Positions 51,741 to 60,638 are shown, counted from the stretch's first letter. The stretch is 64,000 nt of DNA from Leifsonia sp052114085 (GCF_052114085.1 NZ_JBFREB010000001.1:3410001-3474000); one strand, 5' to 3'. Numbers and translations: made by a program. Notes: generated by a model from the sequence alone, not told the origin.

Positions 51741-53063
51741 GTGATCGAACAGAGCACTCCGCAGCAGCGGGGCAATAATCTGGACCCGTGGTATCACCAC
51801 TACGCGCAGCGCACGAGCGGCCTGGCCGCCAGCGAGGTCCGAGCCCTGTTCGCCGTGGCCAGTCGCCCCGAGGTCGTCTCACTGGCCGGCGGTATGCCGT
51901 TCGTCTCCGCCCTCCCGCAGGACCTCGTCGTGGGGGCGATGGATCGCGTCATGCGCGAACAGGGCGCGGTCGCCCTCCAGTACGGCTCGGGCCAGGGCGT
52001 GCCGGCCCTCCGGGAGCAGATCCTGGACGTGATGGCCCTTGAGGGCATCAGTGGCAGCGCGGACGACATCGTCATCACCACCGGATCGCAGCACGCGCTG
52101 GAGCTCTTCAGCAAGCTCTTCATCGACCCGGGGGATGTGGTCCTCGCCGAGGGTCCGAGCTACGTCACGGCCATGGTGATCTTCAAGTCGTACCAGGCCG
52201 AGGTCGACCACGTCCCGATGGACGAGCACGGCCTCATCCCGCAGGCCCTGCGGGAGCACATCGCGCGCCTGAAGTCAGAGGGCCGGCGCGTGAAGTTCCT
52301 CTACACCGTCCCGACCTTCCACAACCCGGCGGGGGTGACCCTGACCTGGGAGCGCCGGCTCGAGATCCTCGAGATCGCGCGGCAGAACGACATCCTGGTG
52401 CTGGAGGACAACCCGTACGGCCTGTTGTACTTCGAGGACAAGCCCCCGGCTGCAATGCGCTCCGTCGAGCGGGATGGCGTCGTGTACCTCGGCACCTTCT
52501 CGAAGACCCTCGCCCCCGGCTTCCGGGTGGGCTGGGCGCTCGCGCCGCACGCCATCCGGGAGAAGCTCATCCTGGCCAATGAGGCGGCGGTGCTGAGCCC
52601 GAGTTCCTTCAGCCAGCTCGTCATCTCGGAGTATCTCCGCGACGCCGACTGGAAGGGCCAGATAGACACCTTCCGTGGCGTGTACCGGGAACGCAAGGAG
52701 GCGATGATCTCCGCGCTCTCCGAGCACCTGCCGGAACTCAGCTGGACGGATCCCAACGGCGGTTTCTACGTGTGGGTCACCCTCCCGCCGCACCTGGACT
52801 CCAAGGCGATGCTGCCGCGGGCGGTGACGGAGCTCGTTGCCTACACTCCGGGTACTGCGTTTTACGCCGACGGCTCGGGTGCCCAGAACATTCGCTTGTC
52901 CTTCTGCTACCCCACGCCGGAGAACATCCGGGTGGGCGTCCGGCGCCTGGCCAACGTGATCGGCGGCGAGCAGGACCTGCTCGAGACGTTCGCCGGAACC
53001 GGTCTCCTCGACGCCCCGCGTAAGAACCGTACGAGCGCGAACCCGCCCACGGACCTCCGCTAG
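51741..53063 (+). CDS. PLP-dependent aminotransferase (2-aminoadipate transaminase/MocR-like fold)
   Basis: A 440-residue class I/II aminotransferase. It contains TTGSQHALELFSKLF, then YTVPTFHNPAGVT, DNPYGLLYF and the PLP-lysine site YLGTFSKTLAPGFRVGWAL. It resembles the transaminase part of LysN/MocR proteins but has no DNA-binding domain. The likely role is transfer of amino groups between amino acids and 2-oxo acids. GTG at 51741 (VIEQSTPQQ) is preferred; an in-frame TTG at 51711 exists. It lies 17 nt before ddl and may share its transcript. Confidence 0.85.
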   Translation: MIEQSTPQQRGNNLDPWYHHYAQRTSGLAASEVRALFAVASRPEVVSLAGGMPFVSALPQDLVVGAMDRVMREQGAVALQYGSGQGVPALREQILDVMALEGISGSADDIVITTGSQHALELFSKLFIDPGDVVLAEGPSYVTAMVIFKSYQAEVDHVPMDEHGLIPQALREHIARLKSEGRRVKFLYTVPTFHNPAGVTLTWERRLEILEIARQNDILVLEDNPYGLLYFEDKPPAAMRSVERDGVVYLGTFSKTLAPGFRVGWALAPHAIREKLILANEAAVLSPSSFSQLVISEYLRDADWKGQIDTFRGVYRERKEAMISALSEHLPELSWTDPNGGFYVWVTLPPHLDSKAMLPRAVTELVAYTPGTAFYADGSGAQNIRLSFCYPTPENIRVGVRRLANVIGGEQDLLETFAGTGLLDAPRKNRTSANPPTDLR

Positions 53064-53080
53064 ACGAGAAAGACCTGATC

Positions 53081-54037
53081 ATGGCTGAAAAAGAAGCACT
53101 GGACATCGTCGTCCTCGCCGGCGGGATCTCGCACGAGCGCGACATCTCGCTGCGCAGCGGTCGCCGCGTCGCGGACGGGCTCAATGCGCTGGGCCATCGG
53201 GTCGCACTGCGCGATCCCGATGCCTCTCTCCTCGGTTTCCTCAACGAGAGCCGCCCGGACGTCGTCTGGCCCGCTCTCCATGGCGCGAGCGGGGAGGATG
53301 GCGCCCTTCGGGGGCTGCTGGAACTGACCGGGGTGCCCTTCGTCGGTTCCCGCGCCGACGCGTCCAGACTTGCCTGGTCGAAGCCGGCGGCCAAGACCGT
53401 CATCGAGCGCGCCGGCGTCTCGACGCCTCGCTCGGTGACCCTCCCGCAGGAGACCTTCCGCGAGCTCGGTGCGGGGAGTGTTCTCGAGACCGTACTGCGC
53501 GGCCTCTCACTGCCGGTCGTCGTGAAACCCGCGCAGGGCGGATCCGCCCAGGGTGTGACGATCGTCGATACGGCGGAAGAACTGCCTCGGGCGATGGTCG
53601 ACGCCTACACGTACTCGGACGTAGCGCTTATCGAGCAGAAGGTCGACGGGATCGAGGTGTCCGTCGCGGTCGTCGACACCGGAGATGGTCCCTCGGCGCT
53701 TCCCGCGGTGGAGATCGAGCCGGTTGAGGGTGCCTACACCTTCGATGCTCGGTACAACGCGGGGGAGACCCGCTTCTACGTGCCCGCGCGGCTGGATGAG
53801 GGAGTGACGGCGGCGGTCGCCGCGGCAGCCGTGACCGCGCACAGGGCGCTGGGCCTGCGGCATCTCTCGCGAATCGACCTCATCGTCGACGCGGCGGGGA
53901 CGCCCTGGTTCCTCGAGGCGAACGTGCTCCCCGGACTCACGGAGACGTCGATCATGCCCCAGGCGATCACTGCCTCGGGGCAGGAGCCCCGTGACGTCTA
54001 CGCTGCGCTCGCTCTCGCGGCGATCGCCGACGCCTGA
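53081..54037 (+). CDS. ddl: D-alanine--D-alanine ligase family ATP-grasp enzyme
   Basis: A 318-residue ATP-grasp ligase of the Ddl family: HGASGEDGALRGLLEL (the N-terminal H-G-x-x-G-E-D-G motif), then LPVVVKPAQGGSAQGVT, a dipeptide-ligase loop, and the C-terminal FLEANVLPGLTETSIMPQA. It joins two D-alanines for peptidoglycan. It is somewhat shorter than the usual 330-370 residues of actinobacterial Ddl, so a paralogue is possible if a longer one exists elsewhere. The ATG is at 53081. Confidence 0.88.
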   Translation: MAEKEALDIVVLAGGISHERDISLRSGRRVADGLNALGHRVALRDPDASLLGFLNESRPDVVWPALHGASGEDGALRGLLELTGVPFVGSRADASRLAWSKPAAKTVIERAGVSTPRSVTLPQETFRELGAGSVLETVLRGLSLPVVVKPAQGGSAQGVTIVDTAEELPRAMVDAYTYSDVALIEQKVDGIEVSVAVVDTGDGPSALPAVEIEPVEGAYTFDARYNAGETRFYVPARLDEGVTAAVAAAAVTAHRALGLRHLSRIDLIVDAAGTPWFLEANVLPGLTETSIMPQAITASGQEPRDVYAALALAAIADA

Positions 54038-54063
54038 CCGCGTCCCCGCTGTTTCAGCGCGGG

Positions 54064-55029
54064 TCAGCTGAAGCTGGGCTGGCCGATCTCATCGAGGATG
54101 CGGTTGAGGTCCTGGATGGTCGCAAAATCCACCACGATCTGGCCTTTTCTTGCTCCCAGTGTGATCTTGACGCGTGTGTTCAGGCGGTCGCCGAGCGTGC
54201 CCGCGATCTCATCCAGGTGACCGCGATGCCGCCCAGCGGTGGCCTTGGTCCGTTCCGGTTTGGGCGTCTTGCTGGCCGCCGCCTCCGCCTGCCGGACCGA
54301 CAGATCCTCATTGATGATCTTGTCGGCGAGGCGGATCATCGCCTCCTGGTCGTCACCCAGTGACAGGATGGCGCGGGCGTGGCCTGCACTCAGCACGCCC
54401 GCAGCGACCCGCGACTGCACGACCGCCGGCAGCTTCAGGAGACGGATGGTGTTGGTGATCTGGGGGCGCGAGCGGCCGATGCGGTTCGCGAGCTCGTCCT
54501 GGGTGATGCCGAAGTCGGCGAGGAGCTGCTGGTAGGCGGAGGCCTCTTCGAGAGGGTTCAGCTGGCTGCGATGCAGGTTCTCGAGGAGCGCATCCCGGAG
54601 CATGTCCTCGTCGGCGGTCTCCTTGACCACGGCCGGGATGGCGTCGAGGCCGAGTTCCTTCGTCGCGCGCAGGCGGCGCTCACCCATGATGAGTTCGTAG
54701 CGTCCGGGCTCGTCGGGGATCGGGCGGACGACGACCGGCTGCAGTACGCCGACCTCGCGGATGCTCGCCACCAGCTCATCGAGAGCATCCCGGTCGAATT
54801 CGGTACGCGGCTGCGCCCGGTTCGGGACGATGTCGTCGGGGGAGAGGCTGGCGAGACGAGCTCCCGGAACGGCAACCAGATCGTCGTCGCGCTCGGCCAC
54901 CGCTACTGCGGTCATCGAGCTCCCGCCGGAGCTCTCCGGGAAGAAGACGTCGACGGGGCGGCTCGTCTGGTCGCTGGTGGGGATGAGTGCGCCGATGCCT
55001 CGGCCCAGTCCGGTGCGCTTCGCTGCCAT
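54064..55029 (-). CDS. parB: chromosome partitioning protein ParB
   Basis: A 321-residue ParB. The N-terminus interacts with ParA; then a CTP-binding core (residues about 70-130) with GERRLRATKELGLDAIP, the helix-turn-helix ITQDELANRIGRSRPQITNT for parS binding, and a C-terminal dimerisation domain. It binds the parS sites, spreads along DNA and organises the origin. The ATG at 55029 overlaps the parA stop (TAATG), so the two are coupled. Its target sites are abundant next door. Confidence 0.95.
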   Translation of the reverse strand: MAAKRTGLGRGIGALIPTSDQTSRPVDVFFPESSGGSSMTAVAVAERDDDLVAVPGARLASLSPDDIVPNRAQPRTEFDRDALDELVASIREVGVLQPVVVRPIPDEPGRYELIMGERRLRATKELGLDAIPAVVKETADEDMLRDALLENLHRSQLNPLEEASAYQQLLADFGITQDELANRIGRSRPQITNTIRLLKLPAVVQSRVAAGVLSAGHARAILSLGDDQEAMIRLADKIINEDLSVRQAEAAASKTPKPERTKATAGRHRGHLDEIAGTLGDRLNTRVKITLGARKGQIVVDFATIQDLNRILDEIGQPSFS

Positions 55030-55925
55030 TAGCGGGGTACTCCTCTGCGTGCGATTTCTGCGGCCGCCTCCATGTATGAGAGGGAGCCACTGGAGTTTGT
55101 GTCGTAGCTGATGACGCTCTGGCCGTAGCTGGGAGCCTCAGAGATACGGACGGAGCGGGGGATGATCGTGTCGAGGACCTCGTTGGGGAAGTGCTCGCGC
55201 ACGTCGGCAGCGACCTGATGCGCCAGATTGGTGCGGGAGTCGTACATCGTCAACAGAATCGTCGAAACCTGGAGCTTCGGGTTCAGGTGTCGTTCGATCA
55301 ACTGGATGTTCTTGAGCAGCTGGCTGAGCCCTTCGAGCGCATAGTACTCGCACTGGATGGGGATCAGAACCTCCGTTGCCGCGACGAACGCGTTGATCGT
55401 GAGGAGTCCCAGGGAGGGCGGGCAGTCGATCAGCACGTAGTCGATGTCGTATTCGTCGAGAAATCGGTCGAGTGCGCGCGACAGTCGCTGCTCGCGTGCG
55501 ACCATCGACACGAGCTCGATCTCGGCACCTGCGAGATCAATCGTTGCGGGAATGACGAAGAGGCCGTCGAACTCGGGACTCTTTTGGATGACCTCGTCCA
55601 TCTCTTGGTCGTTGACCACGACGTCATAGACGCTCGGCGTGCCTTCGCGATGCTCGACACTGAGCGCCGTCGAGGCATTTCCCTGCGGGTCGAGGTCGAT
55701 CACGAGGACGCGTGCACCCGATTTCGCGAGTGCCGCACTGAGGTTGACGACCGTCGTCGTCTTCCCCACGCCGCCCTTCTGATTCGAGATGGTGAAGATG
55801 CGGGTTTTGGAGGGGAGGGGGAGCGTGGTGGCTGCGATCGCCTGCCGACGGCGCGCGAGGTCTTGAAGCTCTTGAGCGAGCGGTGTGGTCCCGTCGAAGG
55901 ATGCAGCGGTGGTCACAGGCTCCAT
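55029..55925 (-). CDS. parA: chromosome partitioning ATPase ParA
   Basis: A 298-residue ParA ATPase with the deviant Walker A motif NQKGGVGKTTTVVNLSAALA (about residue 50), then VIDLDPQGNASTALS and LIDCPPSLGLLTINAF. It forms a DNA-bound gradient that moves ParB-parS complexes apart. The ATG at 55925 begins MEPVTTAASFDG; no strong ribosome site stands before it, and the earlier frame would run into the parS site. A parS site lies 45 bp upstream, so ParB probably autoregulates the operon. Confidence 0.95.
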   Translation of the reverse strand: MEPVTTAASFDGTTPLAQELQDLARRRQAIAATTLPLPSKTRIFTISNQKGGVGKTTTVVNLSAALAKSGARVLVIDLDPQGNASTALSVEHREGTPSVYDVVVNDQEMDEVIQKSPEFDGLFVIPATIDLAGAEIELVSMVAREQRLSRALDRFLDEYDIDYVLIDCPPSLGLLTINAFVAATEVLIPIQCEYYALEGLSQLLKNIQLIERHLNPKLQVSTILLTMYDSRTNLAHQVAADVREHFPNEVLDTIIPRSVRISEAPSYGQSVISYDTNSSGSLSYMEAAAEIARRGVPR

Positions 55926-55969
55926 ATCGCTGTCGATCTCACCTACTCCGCGCTCGTTCTCGTGGGGTT

Positions 55970-55983
55970 GTTTCACGTGAAAC
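55970..55983. promoter_or_regulatory. parS site 1, upstream of parA
   Basis: GTTTCACGTGAAAC, the full 14-bp palindrome core of the ParB site TGTTTCACGTGAAACA. It lies 45-58 bp before the parA start, within the probable promoter region, so ParB could control its own operon. Confidence 0.95.
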
Positions 55984-56170
55984 CTCGTCGCTCCTTGGTG
56001 CTTCGCACCGGCTCTTGGTCGGTCGTCGGCACACCCGCAGCGCACCCGTTGTTCAACTCTAACTCGGAAGTCCGACGCTTCTCGCCGCGCCGCGCGAGCT
56101 GTGGGGAGCGAGTATTGCAGGTCGTTTGTGACCATGTCTGCGGACGGCGTGCTGTCGGAGGGCGACCACG

Positions 56171-56184
56171 GTTTCACGTGAAAC
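56171..56184. promoter_or_regulatory. parS site 2
   Basis: GTTTCACGTGAAAC, exact. A near-copy with one mismatch (GTTTCACGTGAAGC) follows at 56218-56231. Confidence 0.95.
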
Positions 56185-56581
56185 GCTGCGGCAACTGACG
56201 CATCCGTCCTGACTTCCGTTTCACGTGAAGCCAGCAGTGCCGTCGCTTAACGTTCAGGGCCATTGGGCCTGAAGACTGCAGGGCCCCGTCAGGCTCCCAG
56301 CGAGCGGCCCGTTCGAATGGCGGGCATAACCACTACCAGTTGCAGGTTCCGATCACTCTGCTCTCACTACCCGCAATTTCCCGACGCCTGGCTGATCCGG
56401 CGCTGCGCGCTGGATCCCAGTAGCAGCTGTGGCAGCTTCACCTGGGACTCCCCGGTGTCTCCGACTCGATCCCACCGGTAGATGCGATGGCCTCGCGTGC
56501 TACATCCCGGCGTCTCCCACCCGATGCCTCGTCGCGGGCCTACCACCAAGAGCGCGCGTTTCACGTGAAGCGCCTCGAGGT

Positions 56582-57000
56582 CTTCAACGCGGGCCCCCCC
56601 GCCAACAGGGTGCGTTTCACGTGAAGCGTCGCCAGGGTCTCCAACGCGGACCCACCACCAACAGCGAGGGTTCACGTGAAACACCCCGGCGACTCCAACG
56701 CGGGCCCACCGCCAACGGAGTGTGTTTATGTGCAGCGTCCCCGGGTTCTCCAACTCAACCCACCGCCAACAGGCTGGGTTTCACGTGAAACGCCCGCGGC
56801 GGCTCCAACGCGGACCCACCACCAACAGGGTGCGTTTCGCGTGAAGCGTCGCCAGGGTCTCCAACGCGGATCCACCACCAACTGCGAGGGTTTCACGTGA
56901 ACACCCCGGCGCCTCCAACGCGGTCCCACCGCCAACGGAGTGGGTCTCACTCGAAATGTCCCCGAGCTCCAACGCGGTCATCAATAGACGTTAGGGCTTC
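56582..57000. repeat. 55-bp tandem array carrying parS and decayed parS, 220-bp higher-order period
   Basis: Units begin CTCCAACGC (or a close form) at 56582, 56639, 56693, 56748, 56803, 56859, 56913 and 56967, so unit length is 54-57 bp. Each unit carries one parS-like site near its middle. Units 1 and 5, 2 and 6, and 3 and 7 are most alike, and the offsets are 221, 220, 220 and 219 bp. The array therefore looks like a four-unit block duplicated once. Older, weaker units are visible upstream from about 56457 to 56581. Site states: one exact (unit 4), single mismatches or deletions in units 1, 2 and 6, and clear decay in units 3, 5 and 7. No gene fits this region. Confidence 0.85.
56778..56791. 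promoter_or_regulatory. parS site 3, inside array unit 4
   Basis: GTTTCACGTGAAAC, exact. It is the only intact palindrome within the tandem array; its neighbours at 56558, 56614, 56670, 56834 and 56890 differ by one or two bases or lack one base. Confidence 0.95.
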
Positions 57001-57051
57001 CGGTGGAGACTTCCCCGGGGAATCCACCTGAGTCCATCAGCGATCGCCAGG

Positions 57052-57065
57052 GTTTCACGTGAAAC
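57052..57065. promoter_or_regulatory. parS site 4
   Basis: GTTTCACGTGAAAC, exact. It is flanked by CGCCAGG, the same flank that follows several array units, suggesting a common origin with the array. Confidence 0.95.
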
Positions 57066-57154
57066 GCACCCTGTGCTCACGCCTGTCACAGTGGCAGAGA
57101 GCGGTTGCCGAGAGACGGTCACGTCACCCATCCATATCGCAGCTCGCTGCCAGG

Positions 57155-57168
57155 GTTTCACGTGAAAC
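57155..57168. promoter_or_regulatory. parS site 5
   Basis: GTTTCACGTGAAAC, exact, again preceded by CCAGG, 103 bp after site 4. Confidence 0.95.
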
Positions 57169-57644
57169 GTCCGGCGTCCGCGAGCCATAACTACCAGTCC
57201 GCCCTGCCCGCGAAGCGTCGGCAGCGTCTCCAGTATGTTGTGTCGATCCGACTCCGTGGGAACCAAAGTGAAGAATGGTCGCGCGCAGCGAGGATGACGC
57301 CGAAGACCACCATCACTGTCCCGCGATCGCCGGCTGGCTGTCGGACCCGAAACGCAGCTTGGCGAGTCTACGCTGGGGGAGCAGCGCATAGTCGGCGTGT
57401 GGCCTCTCGCCAGTGGCCGGCAAAGGCGTCCCATACCGGGAGCCATGGAGCCACAGCAAAATCTGCGCCACTAGGCTCCGGCAAGATCGGAAGAGGGGCG
57501 CAACAGCCGACGCGGATGTGTGCGAGTGATCCGGGGCGCATGTGCCCTCACTGATACCGCTGTCCGGCCATCACACCGAGAGTGGGCCACCTTGATCGTG
57601 GCGCGCCGCCACTCCAGGGAGGTTGTCGGCACACCCCTGACTGA
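57169..57644. other. non-coding stretch beyond the parS sites
   Basis: About 475 bp with open frames on both strands but no protein-like features, no ribosome site and no family motif. I see no RNA gene, repeat or further parS. It may be spacer DNA or decayed sequence near the origin. Confidence 0.4.
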
Positions 57645-58040
57645 TCAGCCGCCGTTGGCCTCACAAGTGGCGATGAACTGTATGTCGTCCTCGTAGAGGA
57701 TGCGTCCCGGGAACGAGGTTTCGACGCGTTCCCATGCCACACGATGTGCGTCCAACAGTTGTGTGTAGACCATTGTCTTCTCGATCAGCTCGACGGCGGA
57801 GATCTTGAACCAGGCGACCGCACCGGGATTTACCGTGCGATCGTAGACAGCCGGATGGGTCCGCGTTGGCTCCGCATATGCAACCTCGAACCAGTCGTTG
57901 CTGCGTCTCCATCGCGCGTGCTCGTCCTCGTTGAGCTTCCCGGCGCCCGCAAGACCATTGGCGAGCGCGAAGACGCCGACCTGGACACCGCGAGCATTCG
58001 GTATGGGCGAACGGAATCGCACGTAGAGGGGAGCGGACAT
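57645..58040 (-). CDS. hypothetical protein in the parS region
   Basis: A 131-residue soluble protein starting MSAPLYVRFRSPIPNARGVQ. The ATG at 58040 follows AAGGTGGGG; the open frame goes further back but without a ribosome site. It has a Trp-rich middle (HARWRRSNDWFEVAYAEPT) and a helical end, with no signal peptide or membrane segment. No family is recognised. It stands alone between the parS array and rsmG, an unusual place, which suggests insertion of an extra gene here. Codon use looks normal for the genome. Confidence 0.6.
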   Translation of the reverse strand: MSAPLYVRFRSPIPNARGVQVGVFALANGLAGAGKLNEDEHARWRRSNDWFEVAYAEPTRTHPAVYDRTVNPGAVAWFKISAVELIEKTMVYTQLLDAHRVAWERVETSFPGRILYEDDIQFIATCEANGG

Positions 58041-58408
58041 CCACCCCACCTTAATCGCCCGGGCCGCTATCCGTCGTGGAAGTGATGTCCTTGATCCCAC
58101 CCGAAATTGCATCCGACCCAGGCGGTGGTGAAGCTCCACCAGTCTGCGTCAAGCCGATCTCACCGACTTGGCCGTCCCTCTATCGGCCACCGCCCACTGA
58201 ATCGCGCCCTTAGTCGCATTCGCATGCCATATGCAATGTGAACCTGTATAACGAATTCCGCTCACTACAGTCGCTGGTTGAGCCCGATCAGCGCCACGAA
58301 AGGCCGTAAGCGCAGTCTCGATATGAGCTTAGGATGGCGCTGAGACACGCGAAGACACTGCTTTGCTTGTCTCAGAGCGATCCTAACGAGCTAGGGCGGC
58401 GCTTCGAT
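58041..58408. other. intergenic stretch between the orphan gene and rsmG
   Basis: About 370 bp lying beyond the rsmG stop. I see no gene, parS site or clear terminator. GC content dips around 58200-58280, which may hold the promoter of the 131-residue gene, but no -10/-35 pair stands out. Confidence 0.35.
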
Positions 58409-59035
58409 CTAGCGAACAGTGGCCCGAATGACGCGCGTGACCTCGTTGAGAGTACCTTCGCCGAGGGTGAGCACCTCGATATCGTGGACTCTGAACTTCC
58501 GAATCTCTTTTGTGGCTGCTTCCACTTCGGCAGGCGCTCCAGCTCCCTTCATGAGAACCAGTTCCCCCCCGTCGCGAAGCAGGGGAGCGGTCAGAGGGAG
58601 CAACTTACGGAACGCACTCACCGCGCGGGCGGTGACTTGGTCGAGTGGACCGTCGAGGCGAACCTCCTCGGCTCGGGCGCGGACGACGCTGACGTTGTCC
58701 AGCGCCAACTCTTCCACTTGCTCCGAAAGCCAGGCGACTCGGCGCTCCATCGGCTCTATCAGCACGAACGACACATCCGGACGGGCGATTGCCAGCACAA
58801 GACCGGGTAGGCCGGCGCCACTCCCCACGTCCCCCACTAGTCCAGGTCGAAGCAAAGGAGCGACGATCGCAGAGTTCAGGATGTGGCGCGACCACAGTCG
58901 CGGAAGTTCGAGAGGACCGATCAGTCCGCGTTCCTCGCCCTGAGCCGCCAGATTCGCGGTGAAGCGTCTCGCGAGTTCGATGCGCGCTCCGAATAAATCG
59001 GAAGCGGCCAGCGGTTCAACCTCGACGTCGGTCAC
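58409..59035 (-). CDS. rsmG: 16S rRNA (guanine527-N7)-methyltransferase RsmG
   Basis: A 208-residue SAM methyltransferase: the SAM site DVGSGAGLPGLVLAIARPD (about residue 68), then LIEPMERRVAWL and the RsmG motif TARAVSAFRKLLPL. It methylates G527 of 16S rRNA, and its loss gives low-level streptomycin resistance in several bacteria. The GTG at 59035 has no ribosome site: the 15 bases before it are a parS palindrome, so translation is probably coupled to jag. It is the last gene of the rpmH-to-rsmG run. Confidence 0.94.
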   Translation of the reverse strand: MTDVEVEPLAASDLFGARIELARRFTANLAAQGEERGLIGPLELPRLWSRHILNSAIVAPLLRPGLVGDVGSGAGLPGLVLAIARPDVSFVLIEPMERRVAWLSEQVEELALDNVSVVRARAEEVRLDGPLDQVTARAVSAFRKLLPLTAPLLRDGGELVLMKGAGAPAEVEAATKEIRKFRVHDIEVLTLGEGTLNEVTRVIRATVR

Positions 59036-59036
59036 A

Positions 59037-59050
59037 GTTTCACGTGAAAC
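59037..59050. promoter_or_regulatory. parS site 6, filling the jag-rsmG junction
   Basis: GTTTCACGTGAAAC, exact. It occupies nearly the whole 15-bp gap between the jag stop and the rsmG start. It lies about 3 kb from the parA-proximal site. Confidence 0.95.
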
Positions 59051-59647
59051 TCAGGCGGCAGTGATGACCGTGTAGCGGTCGCGCCCCTCGCCCCGCGAGG
59101 TTGAAACGAAGCCACGATCAGAGACGAGGTCGTGAACCAGCTTGCGCTCGTACGACGACATCGGGGGGAGGGCCGCCTCTGCAGCGCCCTCCTCGAGACG
59201 TGCGATCGCGCGGTCCACGAGCTCGCCGAGTTCACCCTGTCGAGCTTCTCGGGAACCGGCAATGTCTAGGATCAACCGCGAGTAACCGCCGGTTTGGTTC
59301 TGCACCGCAAGGCGCGTCAACTCCTGTAGGGCTGCGACGGTATCCGACTTCGCGAGCACGGCGAGGTTCGAGCCACCCTCGGCGTTCACCGAGATGTAGG
59401 CGCGACCGTTACGGGTGTCAATGTCAATATCGCCGTCGATATCCGCGATATCGAGGAGTTCCTCGATGTAGTCGGCGGCAATGTCGCCTTCGCGATCCAG
59501 GTCGGCGGGCTCGATCGTCTCTTCGACGGCGACCACACCGTCCGTCTCGGAAACACCAGCCGTCTGCACGGCGTCGGTCGTCTCGGGGACGTCGGCCGGG
59601 GCGGAGACACCAGTCGGCTCGGGGGAGGAGGTCTGCACGTCGGTCAT
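59051..59647 (-). CDS. khpB: R3H/KH-domain RNA-binding protein Jag (KhpB)
   Basis: A 198-residue protein. An acidic N-terminal part (about residues 1-55) precedes a KH domain (ADYIEELLDIADIDGDIDID to LAVLAKSDTVAALQ, ending in GGYSRLILDIAGS) and an R3H domain (MSSYERKLVHDLVSDRGF). It binds RNA together with KhpA and affects cell envelope growth in Gram-positive bacteria. The typical Jag N-terminal domain found in firmicutes is replaced by the acidic stretch. The ATG is at 59647, 16 nt after yidC. Confidence 0.92.
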   Translation of the reverse strand: MTDVQTSSPEPTGVSAPADVPETTDAVQTAGVSETDGVVAVEETIEPADLDREGDIAADYIEELLDIADIDGDIDIDTRNGRAYISVNAEGGSNLAVLAKSDTVAALQELTRLAVQNQTGGYSRLILDIAGSREARQGELGELVDRAIARLEEGAAEAALPPMSSYERKLVHDLVSDRGFVSTSRGEGRDRYTVITAA

Positions 59648-59663
59648 CGGTTCGAAACCCTCA

Positions 59664-60629
59664 CTACTTTCCTGCTTGCTTCTTGGCCCGGGACTTGCCG
59701 ACGGGCTGAACTCGTTGCGTCGGCTGCTTCGCCGGCTGCTCTTCGACCGTCAAAACGGTCGACCCGTCCGGCTGGACGAGCTTCCCCTTCTTGGCGAGAC
59801 GAGCCTCGCGCGCCTTGGCCGCGTCCGAACCTGGTGTCGGCATGTTGCGGATCACCAGGAACTGCTGACCCATGGTCCACAAGTTCGAGGTCAGCCAGTA
59901 GAACATGACGCCGAGCGGGAAGGCGAAACCAGAGAAGAGGAAAACGAAGGGCAGCAGGTACAGCAGGATGCGCTGCTGCTTGAACTGCGGGCTCGCCTTG
60001 GTCTCGGGCGACATGTTCTTGGAGACGATCTGGAGCTGCGTGAGGAACTGCGAGCCCGTCATCAGCACAACCATGACGGCTGCGATGACCATGACCGCGA
60101 CCTGCGGCGGGTGGGAGTTCAAGGCACCCTGGAAGCTCTGGTGCAGGGGAGCGACGCCGAAAAGCGTTGCGTTTCCGAACTGCTGTGCGAGCTCCTCGTT
60201 CAGCGGACCGACACCGGCATGCCCACCCTGGGCACCGTTCAGCACCTGGAACAGCGAGAAGAACACGGGCATCTGCAGCAACAGGGGGAGGCACGAGCTC
60301 AGCGGGTTGGTGCCCGTCTTCTTATAGAGCTCCATGGTCTCGCGTGACATCGCTTCACGCGAGAACTGGTCCTTCTTACCCTTGTACTTGTCCTGAATCT
60401 TCTTCAGGTGAGGCGCGATTTCCAGCATCCGCCGCTGGTTCTTGATCTGGCGGACGAAGATGGGGATCAGGGCCGCGCGGACGACCACGGTCAGACCGAC
60501 GATCGCCAGCACCCAGGTGATGCCCGCAGCCGGGTCGAGACCCATCTGAGTGAACAGCCAGTGGAAGGCGACGAGGATCAGTTCCACGACCCATTTGATG
60601 GGCCAGAGGATGGTTCCGATGATGTCCAT
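59664..60629 (-). CDS. yidC: membrane protein insertase YidC
   Basis: A 321-residue insertase of the Gram-positive type (no large periplasmic domain): five membrane segments, beginning MDIIGTILWPIKWVVELILV, the conserved cytosolic loop EIAPHLKKIQDKYKGKKDQF, and NPLSSCLPLLLQMPVFFSLF. A conserved Arg in the hydrophilic groove (within VRAALIPIFVRQIKN) helps insert single-spanning proteins. The C-terminal basic tail (KSRAKKQAGK) probably contacts ribosomes. It lies 9 nt after yidD. Confidence 0.96.
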   Translation of the reverse strand: MDIIGTILWPIKWVVELILVAFHWLFTQMGLDPAAGITWVLAIVGLTVVVRAALIPIFVRQIKNQRRMLEIAPHLKKIQDKYKGKKDQFSREAMSRETMELYKKTGTNPLSSCLPLLLQMPVFFSLFQVLNGAQGGHAGVGPLNEELAQQFGNATLFGVAPLHQSFQGALNSHPPQVAVMVIAAVMVVLMTGSQFLTQLQIVSKNMSPETKASPQFKQQRILLYLLPFVFLFSGFAFPLGVMFYWLTSNLWTMGQQFLVIRNMPTPGSDAAKAREARLAKKGKLVQPDGSTVLTVEEQPAKQPTQRVQPVGKSRAKKQAGK

Positions 60630-60638
60630 GTCTTGTAG

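Noticed and set aside
56581..57000. CRISPR array
   Set aside because: Units are about 55 bp and directly adjacent, with no unique spacers and no cas genes; they hold parS-like palindromes instead.
56991..57554. Open frames on both strands in the parS-rich region
   Set aside because: They include parS palindromes and repeat units as codons, have no ribosome site and look like chance frames.
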